Shown here one piece after another: positions 1 through 5,242 of a stretch of 5,242 bases of DNA. Origin of the DNA: Prevotellaceae bacterium (lineage in GTDB: Bacteria > Bacteroidota > Bacteroidia > Bacteroidales > Paludibacteraceae); contig JAIRTG010000065.1 of the NCBI GenBank assembly GCA_031255055.1, forward strand, positions 1-5,242, read 5' to 3'. How positions within the stretch are numbered: position 1 is the stretch's first letter; each line of letters opens with the position of its first letter. The position numbers and the translations under genes were made by a program. The notes beneath the pieces are model-generated. The model saw only the letters and a program-made list of their open reading frames with translations, was not told the DNA's origin and did no database searches.

Positions 1-117
1 CCGCAGGAATCCGTCTATCCCGATTCCCTGTTTTTCGATTCACCTTATCATTTGGTGTATGAAGGCGTGATAATTCGTACCGGTCAACTGCTACAACTGT
101 TAAAGAGTCGCCTGTGA
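1..117 (+). CDS. C-terminal fragment of an unidentified protein (5' end outside the window)
   Basis: The first reading frame is open from base 1 to a TGA at 115-117, giving the last 38 residues of a protein whose start lies outside the window. The tail reads as ordinary protein: an acidic/aromatic stretch with Tyr-Pro-Asp-Ser and Phe-Phe-Asp-Ser-Pro-Tyr, then a hydrophobic strand (Gly-Val-Ile-Ile-Arg) and a Leu-rich end that looks like a helix (GQLLQLLKSRL). I do not recognise the family from this piece. The gap of 197 bases to the next start and the hairpin at 185-220 suggest that it is not in the same transcript as the nucleotidase genes. The frame itself is fairly secure because codon use is natural and the stop is followed by an A/T-rich spacer. 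Confidence 0.6.
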   Translation, partial: PQESVYPDSLFFDSPYHLVYEGVIIRTGQLLQLLKSRL

Positions 118-184
118 TAAGGCTTTCCTGCGCCTCGCAATCAATAGCAAAAGGAGGTATTTTTATCTTCTCCGGCAAAATTAT

Positions 185-220
185 GCGGGTTTTTTTATCC
201 ATTTATGGAAAAAAACCTGC
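185..220 (+). terminator. Possible terminator hairpin in the spacer after the first gene
   Basis: Arms at 185-196 and 209-220 pair over 12 positions: a GC-rich base (GCGGG with CCTGC, one G-T wobble) followed by seven T-A pairs. Three further pairs, C199-G208, C200-G207 and A201-T206, form after a two-base bulge, leaving a 4-base loop. The downstream side is T-rich (tattttgctttt). The hairpin lies 68 bases past the stop at 117, so it could end that transcript. The T-run is inside the stem rather than after it, so the fit to a classical terminator is imperfect. No exact TAnnTTTG box lies between it and the next start; the closest is TA plus seven T plus G at 274-283. Confidence 0.45.
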
Positions 221-314
221 TATTTTGCTTTTCCTCTACCTCAATTCCGACAGATGATTCCGCGGCATGTATGTATTTTTTTGTATTTTTATGCCGGATT
301 AAAAAATACACAAT

Positions 315-1067
315 ATGAACATCAAAAAAATCATTTTTCTATTTCTGCTCACATTGTCGGTAGTATCCTGCAACACCGGCAAGTGGATAATCACAGAAAG
401 CAACCTGAGCAGTATTCCCATTGACGCATCGACGGATGCGATTGCCGATAAAGACTATATCGCGTTACTGGAACCCATAAAGGCCGATTTGGACAGTCAG
501 CTCAGTCAGGTAATCGGTTATGCGCCCGAAGCGATGACCATCAAAAAACCCGAATGTCTACTTTCCAACTTTTCGGCCGATGTTTATCGCGACGCGGCAA
601 GTACATTTCTTGGCGAAGAAGTCAACATCGGCATTGTAAACTACGGCGGATTGAGAGCCGAAATCCCTCATGGAGATATTACCAAAAGAAAAATTTTTGA
701 GTTGATGCCGTTTGAAAATGAACTGGTCATCGTTTGGATCACCGGCAGTAATCTGGATGATTTATGTCAATTTTTCGCATCAATCAACGGAGAAGGCGTT
801 TCGGGCATCAAAATGGGAATCGAAAACGGAAAGGCGGTCGACATCGAAATAAACGGACAGCCAATAGACAGAGAAAAAAACTATTCGATTGCCGTCAATG
901 ATTATCTGGCGGGTGGAAACGACGGCATGATACAACTGAGTATGCAAGAAAAAAGAGTTGAAACAGGAAAGAAACTCAGAGATATTCTGATTCAACACAT
1001 CAACAACGAAACACAAAAAGGAAATCAAATCACCTCAAAACTCGACAACCGTATCTACCTAAAATAA
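315..1067 (+). CDS. Lipoprotein consisting of a 5'-nucleotidase C-terminal domain
   Basis: This 250-residue protein is the substrate-binding half of the UshA/CD73-type 5'-nucleotidase family, without the metallophosphatase half. A lipoprotein signal peptide ends in the lipobox Val-Val-Ser-Cys (Cys19), so the product should be lipid-anchored in the envelope. The family's C-domain motifs follow in order: NYGGLR at 109-114, MPFENEL at 131-137 and DYLAGGNDG at 196-204. By comparison with E. coli UshA, Phe133 and Tyr197 would stack on the nucleobase, Asp203 would bind the ribose, and Arg114 matches a conserved arginine. Having Tyr rather than Phe at 197 still leaves an aromatic. There are no metal ligands, so it should not hydrolyse anything alone. 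The start is supported by the signal peptide; the leader is A-rich with no Shine-Dalgarno. It stops one base before the metallophosphatase gene, implying translational coupling and a two-subunit enzyme (inference). Confidence 0.93.
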   Translation: MNIKKIIFLFLLTLSVVSCNTGKWIITESNLSSIPIDASTDAIADKDYIALLEPIKADLDSQLSQVIGYAPEAMTIKKPECLLSNFSADVYRDAASTFLGEEVNIGIVNYGGLRAEIPHGDITKRKIFELMPFENELVIVWITGSNLDDLCQFFASINGEGVSGIKMGIENGKAVDIEINGQPIDREKNYSIAVNDYLAGGNDGMIQLSMQEKRVETGKKLRDILIQHINNETQKGNQITSKLDNRIYLK

Positions 1068-1068
1068 T

Positions 1069-1911
1069 ATGAAGAAAATATATTTTATCATCCTGACACT
1101 CTCCATCGCTGCCTGCATTTCGGCACAGGAAAAAATAAAACTGACAATACTGCATACAAACGACACACACAGTCAAGTTGAACCGTTGGAGAAAAACGCA
1201 TCAAGACATCCCGACATGGGCGGATATGCCAGAAGAATGGGCGTCATCGAAAAAATACGCCACGAAGAAGAAAACGTGTTACTGTTTGATGCGGGCGATT
1301 TTTTGCAAGGTACACCGTATTTCAATCTGTACCGGGGATACGTCGAAACCGACGCAATGAACAAAATGAAATACGACGCCGGAACGATCGGTAATCACGA
1401 ATTTGATAACGGTCTGGATTCTTTAGCCAATATTATAAAGTCATGTCGGTTTCCGATTGTGAATGTAAACTACGACTTTTCAAACACGCCGATTGGCGAT
1501 AGCGTGAATCCATATATCGTTCTCGAAAAAGCGGGCTTGAAGATAGGCGTATTCGGGCTTGGAGTAGATCCGAAAGGGCTTGTTATGGAAAACAATTATA
1601 AAGGAATGACGTACAACGACCCTGTTACCGCCGCCAATCAAACGGCCCGTTATCTGAAAGAAGAGGAAGAGTGCGATTTGATTGTTTGCCTTTCCCACTT
1701 GGGGTCTGACAAGAACAGTAAAAACATCAACGATTACGCTTTAGCTTCGCAATCGGAATTTATCGACATCATCATTGGCGGCCATTCACATCAGCACATC
1801 AGCGATTTACATGTAAAAAATGCAAAAAACCGAGAAATAATCATTGCCCAGATGGGCAAAAGCGGCATTTTCTTAGGACGGATAGACTTAGAATTTGAAA
1901 AGAGAAAATAG
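1069..1911 (+). CDS. Exported metallophosphatase, 5'-nucleotidase N-terminal domain only
   Basis: The 280-residue product carries the catalytic calcineurin-like domain of 5'-nucleotidases, which removes phosphate from nucleotides (or related phosphoesters) using two metal ions. All signature blocks are visible: HTNDTHS at 29-35 (Asp32, His34), DAGDFLQG at 74-81 (Asp77), GNHEFDNG at 108-115 (Asn109, His110, Asp113), SHLGSD at 209-214 (His210) and GGHSHQH at 237-243 (His239, His241). These match the metal ligands and the His-Asp catalytic pair of E. coli UshA, with His in place of the UshA Gln at the last ligand. The N-terminus is a signal peptide; either Ser-Ala-Gln cleavage near residue 19 or a lipobox-like Ile-Ala-Ala-Cys (Cys16) is possible. 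The protein ends just after the domain, so the nucleotide-binding half is absent and is presumably supplied by the gene one base upstream. Confidence 0.95.
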   Translation: MKKIYFIILTLSIAACISAQEKIKLTILHTNDTHSQVEPLEKNASRHPDMGGYARRMGVIEKIRHEEENVLLFDAGDFLQGTPYFNLYRGYVETDAMNKMKYDAGTIGNHEFDNGLDSLANIIKSCRFPIVNVNYDFSNTPIGDSVNPYIVLEKAGLKIGVFGLGVDPKGLVMENNYKGMTYNDPVTAANQTARYLKEEEECDLIVCLSHLGSDKNSKNINDYALASQSEFIDIIIGGHSHQHISDLHVKNAKNREIIIAQMGKSGIFLGRIDLEFEKRK

Positions 1912-1968
1912 TCTCCCTCCTCCAAACAATCCATATTTTTAGATATCAAACAATTTCCAAATCAGCTT

Positions 1969-2724
1969 ATGAAAAAGATCACATTTATACAGTTCGCACT
2001 CTTGTTCGGCCTTTGTGGTTATTCGCAGGAAATGGTCGTGAAAGACACTGTCAGACTGCCCAACATATCGCTCGAAACAGGACTGACACCGGCTTTTCAA
2101 CATTCATTTCCCGAAATAAATTTTCAACCGGATTTTCGTTTCAACAACAGTTCGAATACCGATTATCGGCAAAACGACCGCATATCGCCCTACGCTTTTC
2201 AACGGTTGGATAACATACAGCTTCCTCCGCCGATACCGATAGAGATAGAGCCGCTACATACATATCTGCCATACGACATAAATTTCAATTTATACAACCG
2301 TTATCCGATAAACGACTACAGTTGGTTTTCGACCTCACGTTCGCAGCAGGAATACATCGGCTTGGGAGGCATCAACATCGCTTCGGGGATGTACAATGTC
2401 CGTTTGGGCGAAAAGTTCACCGTTTCCGGCGGCCTGTATGGTGGGAAATACACCCTAAACAACGCATTTATCAACGATGCCGGCCTACAGGGAAACGCTT
2501 CTTTTCTGGTGAACGACAGAATCAAACTGCATACCTTCGGCAATTATTCGTTCAACAATACGCCAACCCCTTTCAGTGCGATGTACCCACAGACATCATA
2601 CGGCGGCGCCGTCGAAATAAAAGTGACCGACAAATGGGGCATCATGATGGGCGCCGAAAGGGAATTCGACGTCTGGAGAGGCAAATGGGTAACGCGACCG
2701 ATCGTTTATCCGGTATTTTATTAA
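1969..2724 (+). CDS. Unrecognised exported beta-rich protein, possible outer-membrane barrel
   Basis: I do not recognise this 251-residue protein. It begins with a signal peptide (MKKITFIQFALLFGLCGYSQ) with likely cleavage near Ser19-Gln20. Residues 30-120 are rich in Asn, Pro, Tyr and Phe with a proline run (LPPPIP at 85-90) and look extended or linker-like. Residues 128-235 contain about six alternating polar/hydrophobic strands with Gly- and Asn-rich turns (for example around 149-164, 184-195, 209-218 and 223-233). The chain ends in Phe-Tyr, as outer-membrane barrel proteins often end in an aromatic residue. That suggests a small barrel or a truncated or plug-like envelope protein, but it is inference from composition. 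It starts 57 bases after the metallophosphatase gene with no terminator between, so co-transcription is likely. A terminator follows 26 bases after its stop. A soluble periplasmic protein is the main alternative. Confidence 0.85.
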   Translation: MKKITFIQFALLFGLCGYSQEMVVKDTVRLPNISLETGLTPAFQHSFPEINFQPDFRFNNSSNTDYRQNDRISPYAFQRLDNIQLPPPIPIEIEPLHTYLPYDINFNLYNRYPINDYSWFSTSRSQQEYIGLGGINIASGMYNVRLGEKFTVSGGLYGGKYTLNNAFINDAGLQGNASFLVNDRIKLHTFGNYSFNNTPTPFSAMYPQTSYGGAVEIKVTDKWGIMMGAEREFDVWRGKWVTRPIVYPVFY

Positions 2725-2750
2725 CGATTTGATTGCCGTATGTTATTATA

Positions 2751-2778
2751 AAAAATCCCGACGCTCATCGGGATTTTT
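2751..2778 (+). terminator. Strong rho-independent terminator of the three-gene plus-strand unit
   Basis: A perfect 11-base-pair stem (2751-2761 with 2768-2778) encloses the 6-base loop cgctca. Its core is ATCCCGA/TCGGGAT flanked by A5 on the left and T5 on the right, so the T-run ends the right arm. It sits 26 bases after the stop at 2724. Because A-run and T-run flank the core symmetrically, it could also work as a backstop for minus-strand transcription coming from the convergent gene. Confidence 0.88.
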
Positions 2779-2847
2779 CACAATACAGCCATATCTTCAG
2801 CTCACTCGACAGAGGAAGAAGCTAAACCGCCACCAACCAGCAAAGTA

Positions 2848-2880
2848 AAACCGCCGGAAGCAAATCCCCTCCGACGGTTT
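2848..2880 (-). terminator. Terminator of the minus-strand T9SS protein gene
   Basis: Arms at 2848-2858 and 2870-2880 (aaaccgccgga with tccgacggttt) pair over 11 positions with one C-A mismatch, around an 11-base loop. Read on the minus strand, the hairpin ends in TTTT and then ACTTT, and it begins about 60 bases past the stop codon of the convergent gene. This orientation makes it the natural terminator for that gene. Together with the hairpin at 2751-2778 it insulates the two convergent units. Confidence 0.65.
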
Positions 2881-2940
2881 CTTTCATCAGTGAACCATAG
2901 CCGTCCGTAAAATAGCACTCATGCCATTTCACACCCGCTC

Positions 2941-4692
2941 CTACTCTTTGACAACGGTTATTTTTTTTGTACCGAATTTATTTTCTTTAGTCGTCACTCT
3001 CACCAAATAGTGTCCTTCGGGCAGATTGGAAACATCGACAGTTGCCTGTTCCGAATTGGCCGTTACGCTCATCACTTCTTTGCCCTGTATATTGAAAAGT
3101 TGTATATCGGACAAGTCGGGGCAATTGATATGCACCCTATTTTTGGCCGGATTCGGATAGATGTCGAATTGGTCGCTCAAGAGCCTGTTGACCGAGCTGG
3201 CATTTTTTGTTTTTATCTCGATATTGTCGACCAAAAAAGTAAAATGATTGAATCCCACATTATTTATCGCAAGATATACTTCCCGATTGTTATAGGCCGA
3301 CAAATCAACATTCACTTGTGTCCATTCAAAAGGCGCGGTTCTTTTTCCGCCGATAACCGTGAATGAAGCCGGATCCTGATCGGTAGTCGACACCGCAATT
3401 TGATATTCTTCTTCTCCGGCATATTCCAATCCGCTTCTGACATAGAGGCTCATGCTCGATTCGCCGCCCAATTGCATTTTCGGAGAGATGAGCCAGTCAT
3501 TGTTTGTAACATCGTTACAATTGGCCATCGACATTGCACATTTGTTTCCTTCGTACGGCTCGATATAACGAACCAAATCGGATCTAACAACTCTTTTATC
3601 AACAACTACGAACGAGGATGGCCCGGCCACCCCCCGTTCCCTGTAAGAATCATACACATTGCCACTATCTTTATCCACACATATCCAATTGTGCGGGAAC
3701 AAATCCGTAGCGAAATCGCCTCCAAGCAGGATTGTTTCAAAATCAATCGTTCTATCATCCAAGCCTTCCGGGACATTCACTATTTCAATCGTCTGCGTTT
3801 TTTCAGCCGTTCCGTTGGCGTTCGTCACCTCCAATTTTATATCATACGTTCCTGCTTTCGGCCACGTAGCAATCACAGCATTTGTAGTAGCTGTAGTTTT
3901 CGTTCCGCCCTGCGCCGTCCAGGTTACATTGCCCGGCGTACCGTCCTTGAACGTCAAAGTAGCGGTAGCATCGCTTAAACTGAAAAAGGACGCCCTGAAT
4001 TTATTTTCCCTTGCAGGATAATTTTTCGCGACGCCGTCCAACGGAGACACAACAGGCAAGGAAGTATTAACAGGGCAGTCGCCGAGTAACGCATATACAA
4101 GATCGGCTCCGTTAGCGCGTTGAATTTCAGTAGTAATCTCGCGATAAGTTCCGTTGGGGCATACCAGAAAGACAGTGGGAACAAAATTTTCGTATAATTC
4201 GCCCAAAGGCTCCAGACAAAGCCGTTCGGGAACATCATTGATGATCGGCACCGGCCATTTACCGCCATTCGTCCAGTCGCCGCACGAATTATTACCGCCA
4301 TCGCCCCTGATATTACCGACAGTGGTATCATAGTCGATTTCTATCCACAACACAACGATTTCGCCGGTACCGTTGGGGCCATAATCATTGTGCAATTTAT
4401 CGAGCATACCGCTTTTGTGTAATTCCCAACACGATTGCGACCAAACAGTCGAATAGTCGATAACAACCGTTTTTCCGGCGTCTAAATAAGCCTGCAGATC
4501 ATGTACATTTCCATTGATGTCGGGAGCAACAAAATTACCTTTCATAATCGCCCAGTTCACGGTATTGGCCGTATTTGCGACACTTCCGAGACGGGCTGAA
4601 CCGCTTGATGTAAGATCACGTTCATTTCTGTTCTGAGCTGCAACAGAAACAGTTAAAAACAATACTCCTAAAGTAAATAGGGATTTTCTCAT
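2941..4692 (-). CDS. T9SS-secreted multidomain protein: thioredoxin-like, PKD-like, choice-of-anchor J, type A sorting domain
   Basis: The 583-residue product starts with a signal peptide (cleavage near Ala19/Gln20). Residues about 45-205 form a thioredoxin/TlpA-like domain of a type common in Bacteroidota secreted proteins: strand VVIDYS at 76-81, active-site turn at 84-88, helix CWELHKSGMLDKL, and a cis-Pro loop VPT at 171-173. The expected WCxxC is WSQSC here, so the first cysteine is lost and only Cys88 remains. Residues about 236-307 look like a PKD domain (WPKAGTYDIKLEVTNANG at 277-294). Residues about 315-495 match the choice-of-anchor J/cleaved-adhesin type (DWLISPKMQL at 399-408, FLVDNIEI at 486-493). 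The end is a T9SS type A sorting domain: FDIYPNPAKNRV at 509-520, LFNIQGKEV at 532-540, LPEGHYLVRV at 557-566, KKITVVKE at 576-583. It should be exported by Sec, then T9SS, and anchored on or released from the cell surface. Adhesion or substrate binding is more plausible than redox catalysis. Confidence 0.93.
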   Translation of the reverse strand: MRKSLFTLGVLFLTVSVAAQNRNERDLTSSGSARLGSVANTANTVNWAIMKGNFVAPDINGNVHDLQAYLDAGKTVVIDYSTVWSQSCWELHKSGMLDKLHNDYGPNGTGEIVVLWIEIDYDTTVGNIRGDGGNNSCGDWTNGGKWPVPIINDVPERLCLEPLGELYENFVPTVFLVCPNGTYREITTEIQRANGADLVYALLGDCPVNTSLPVVSPLDGVAKNYPARENKFRASFFSLSDATATLTFKDGTPGNVTWTAQGGTKTTATTNAVIATWPKAGTYDIKLEVTNANGTAEKTQTIEIVNVPEGLDDRTIDFETILLGGDFATDLFPHNWICVDKDSGNVYDSYRERGVAGPSSFVVVDKRVVRSDLVRYIEPYEGNKCAMSMANCNDVTNNDWLISPKMQLGGESSMSLYVRSGLEYAGEEEYQIAVSTTDQDPASFTVIGGKRTAPFEWTQVNVDLSAYNNREVYLAINNVGFNHFTFLVDNIEIKTKNASSVNRLLSDQFDIYPNPAKNRVHINCPDLSDIQLFNIQGKEVMSVTANSEQATVDVSNLPEGHYLVRVTTKENKFGTKKITVVKE

Positions 4693-4736
4693 AATAAAAA
4701 AAATTTAGTGTAACGTATTATTAAAAAAATTCGGCG

Positions 4737-4744
4737 CAAAAGTA
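4737..4744 (-). promoter_or_regulatory. -7 promoter box for the T9SS protein gene
   Basis: On the minus strand this reads TACTTTTG, an exact match to the Bacteroidota sigma-70-type -7 box TAnnTTTG, followed by the C that is common after it. It lies 45 bases upstream of the ATG at 4692, leaving a short A/T-rich leader with no Shine-Dalgarno, as is normal for this phylum. I see no clear TTG -33 box at the usual spacing. A second exact match, TAGATTTG at 4793-4786, lies 49 bases further upstream and could be an alternative start. Confidence 0.6.
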
Positions 4745-4976
4745 AGGGGAAAAAATAGAACTAATTGTATGATTTCCGCCAAAGACAAATCTATTTCAAA
4801 ACGATTACAATGTATTTATCTTTCCGGATATTCAAATTCGGATTGACGTTTTAATACGCTATCTTCTGATAATTCGATGTGTTTTTTGACACAAATCAAC
4901 CGTTTGTATAGTCCGTCCGGGTTCTACGTCCGGCGTCCGCCTGTTTGCCACAGATAGGTATACAGCGAGAAGAAAT

Positions 4977-5027
4977 ATTTAGGAGGGGGAGTCTCCCCCT
5001 CGCTACAATCCGCCGTAGGCGTCTTCC
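4977..5027. repeat. Direct repeat copy 1, containing a G-run/C-run hairpin
   Basis: The first 28 bases (atttaggaggg... to tcgct at 5004) match copy 2 at 5052-5079 with two substitutions, and both copies end in gtcttcc. Inside, GAGGGGGA (4983-4990) pairs perfectly with TCCCCCTC (4994-5001) around the 3-base loop gtc. A second small hairpin, cgcc-gta-ggcg, follows at 5011-5021. A repeated unit carrying hairpins is the form of REP-like intergenic elements, but I cannot name a family. Confidence 0.7.
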
Positions 5028-5029
5028 TT

Positions 5030-5053
5030 GAAGAGAGAGAAAGAGAAAGAGAT
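5030..5053. repeat. GA-rich low-complexity tract between the repeat copies
   Basis: From 5030 to 5052 the plus strand is purine only (gaagagagagaaagagaaag and onward), made of GA and GAAA units. It fills the gap between the two direct repeat copies. Such tracts are prone to slippage, so its length may vary between strains. Confidence 0.6.
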
Positions 5054-5101
5054 TTAGGGGGGGAAGTCTCCCCCTCGCTTCAGCCCGCTGCGCGGTCTTC
5101 C
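5052..5101. repeat. Direct repeat copy 2, containing a G-run/C-run hairpin
   Basis: This copy starts exactly 75 bases after copy 1. It carries a run of seven G (5057-5063), then aagt, then CTCCCCCTCGCT, so the hairpin arms are kept (GGGGG at 5059-5063 with CCCCC at 5070-5074). After 5079 the two copies diverge in the middle (gcccgctgcgcg here, tccgccgtaggc in copy 1) but come together again at gtcttcc. In both copies the middle part is itself a short GC palindrome-like segment, which suggests structure is conserved more than sequence. Confidence 0.7.
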
Positions 5102-5107
5102 GCTACC

Positions 5108-5136
5108 CCCTCAGCGGGGCAGCGCCCCGCAGAGGG
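5108..5136. repeat. GC-rich hairpin next to the direct repeats
   Basis: GCGGGGC (5114-5120) pairs perfectly with GCCCCGC (5124-5130) around the loop agc. After an A-A mismatch the stem continues with CCCTC (5108-5112) against GAGGG (5132-5136). That is 12 base pairs, nearly all G-C. No T-run follows on either strand, so it does not look like a terminator. It directly abuts the second repeat copy and probably belongs to the same element. Confidence 0.65.
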
Positions 5137-5169
5137 CAATGTCATTCAGTTAAGGATTAAAAACAGGAA

Positions 5170-5238
5170 AACCATTGAGTTACGGAAATAAATCCGGTTC
5201 TTTGTATCGTTAAACAAAAAGAACAAAACTCAATGGTT
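5170..5238. repeat. 12-base perfect inverted repeat enclosing two hairpins
   Basis: AACCATTGAGTT at 5170-5181 and AACTCAATGGTT at 5227-5238 are perfect inverse complements 45 bases apart. Between them are two further pairings: CGGA/TCCG (5183-5186 with 5193-5196, loop aataaa) and GTTCTT/AAGAAC (5197-5202 with 5219-5224). The whole could fold as a three-way branched structure in single-stranded DNA or RNA. The right arm includes an ATG at 5234 whose frame leaves the window, so a downstream gene may start there. It might be the terminal repeat of a mobile element or a structured leader; the window ends too soon to tell. Confidence 0.6.
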
Positions 5239-5242
5239 GATG

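Larger units (their letters stand above)
4693..5242. other. 550-base non-coding region with promoter and clustered structured repeats
   Basis: No reading frame here has both a plausible start and protein-like content. From left to right it holds the leader and -7 boxes of the minus-strand gene (to about 4793); then an A/T-rich stretch with nothing recognised except a weak 5-base-pair hairpin (4878-4893) and a CGTCCGG word repeated at 4914-4920 and 4927-4933. Next come the direct repeat pair (4977-5101), separated by a GA-only tract, then a GC-rich hairpin (5108-5136), and the inverted repeat that reaches almost to the window edge (5170-5238). The base composition shifts abruptly from A/T-rich to G/C-rich at about 4981 and back at about 5137. 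No tRNA, rRNA or CRISPR pattern is seen. Confidence 0.7.

Noticed and set aside
183..257. Possible 24-codon small gene with an AAGGAGGT sequence upstream at 151-158
   Set aside because: The Shine-Dalgarno-like sequence is about 24 bases from the ATG, too far to act, and this phylum rarely relies on it. The frame runs straight through the hairpin at 185-220, which explains the sequence better.
2322..2732. Plus-strand open frame of 136 codons overlapping the third gene
   Set aside because: It is shifted relative to the gene that has a signal peptide and a strand pattern. Its product is very rich in Arg and Gln with no structure-like pattern, as expected from an off-frame reading.
2847..2880. 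The 2848-2880 hairpin as a second plus-strand terminator
   Set aside because: On the plus strand it is followed by cttt rather than a T-run and has the mismatch in the arm nearest the T side. The minus-strand reading, ending in TTTT soon after the convergent gene, fits better.
2781..2940. Short open frame in the convergent spacer giving a Glu/Pro/Lys-rich peptide (EEEAKPPPTSKVKPP)
   Set aside because: It looks protein-like by composition but has no start codon, begins just after a strong terminator and ends within 100 bases of the convergent gene. A decayed gene remnant is possible but not supported.
3400..3978. Plus-strand open frame of 192 codons, and another at 3659-4021
   Set aside because: Both lie antisense to the T9SS gene, whose domains are continuous and recognisable across this stretch. 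The predicted proteins show no signal peptide or known motif and are best seen as shadows.
4983..5076. G-runs as a G-quadruplex
   Set aside because: There are only two main plus-strand G-runs, about 70 bases apart, each facing a complementary C-run three to six bases away. Hairpin formation is the simpler reading.
4977..5101. CRISPR array
   Set aside because: There are only two imperfect copies, the intervening sequence is a GA low-complexity tract rather than a unique spacer, and no cas-like gene is present.

Overview
The window looks like a chromosome segment from a member of the Bacteroidota, most likely order Bacteroidales. Several things point that way: a C-terminal type IX secretion (T9SS) sorting domain, signal peptides that end in Ala/Ser-Gln, A/T-rich translation starts with no Shine-Dalgarno sequence, and an exact TAnnTTTG-type -7 promoter box. 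The genus cannot be fixed from the sequence.

Layout. Positions 1-117 are the 3' end of an unidentified plus-strand gene. It is followed by a hairpin (185-220) that may terminate it. Three plus-strand genes come next and probably form one transcription unit. The first (315-1067) is a lipoprotein that is only the nucleotide-binding C-terminal domain of a 5'-nucleotidase. The second (1069-1911) is an exported protein that is only the metallophosphatase N-terminal domain of the same enzyme family. The third (1969-2724) is an unrecognised exported, beta-rich protein that may be an outer-membrane barrel. A strong hairpin terminator (2751-2778) ends this block. A convergent minus-strand gene (4692 down to 2941) encodes a 583-residue multidomain T9SS cargo protein: a thioredoxin-like domain with a degenerate active site, a PKD-like domain, a choice-of-anchor J / cleaved-adhesin-like domain and a type A sorting domain. 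It has its own terminator (2880-2848) and a good promoter match (4744-4737).

The last 550 bases (4693-5242) have no convincing gene. They hold the minus-strand promoter, a pair of imperfect direct repeats 75 bases apart that each contain a G-run/C-run hairpin, a very GC-rich hairpin, and a 12-base perfect inverted repeat enclosing two smaller hairpins. This is the least explained part of the window and resembles a dispersed intergenic repeat or the edge of a mobile element.

How the genes work together (inference). The first two genes should supply the two halves of a periplasmic nucleotide-hydrolysing enzyme, encoded in the reverse of the order found in the fused enzyme. The third gene is co-directional and also exported, so it may belong to the same envelope function, but nothing in it shows this. 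The T9SS protein is a separate unit. No clearly new multi-gene system is evident; the best candidates for novelty are the split nucleotidase arrangement, the redox-degenerate T9SS protein and the structured repeats at the right edge.
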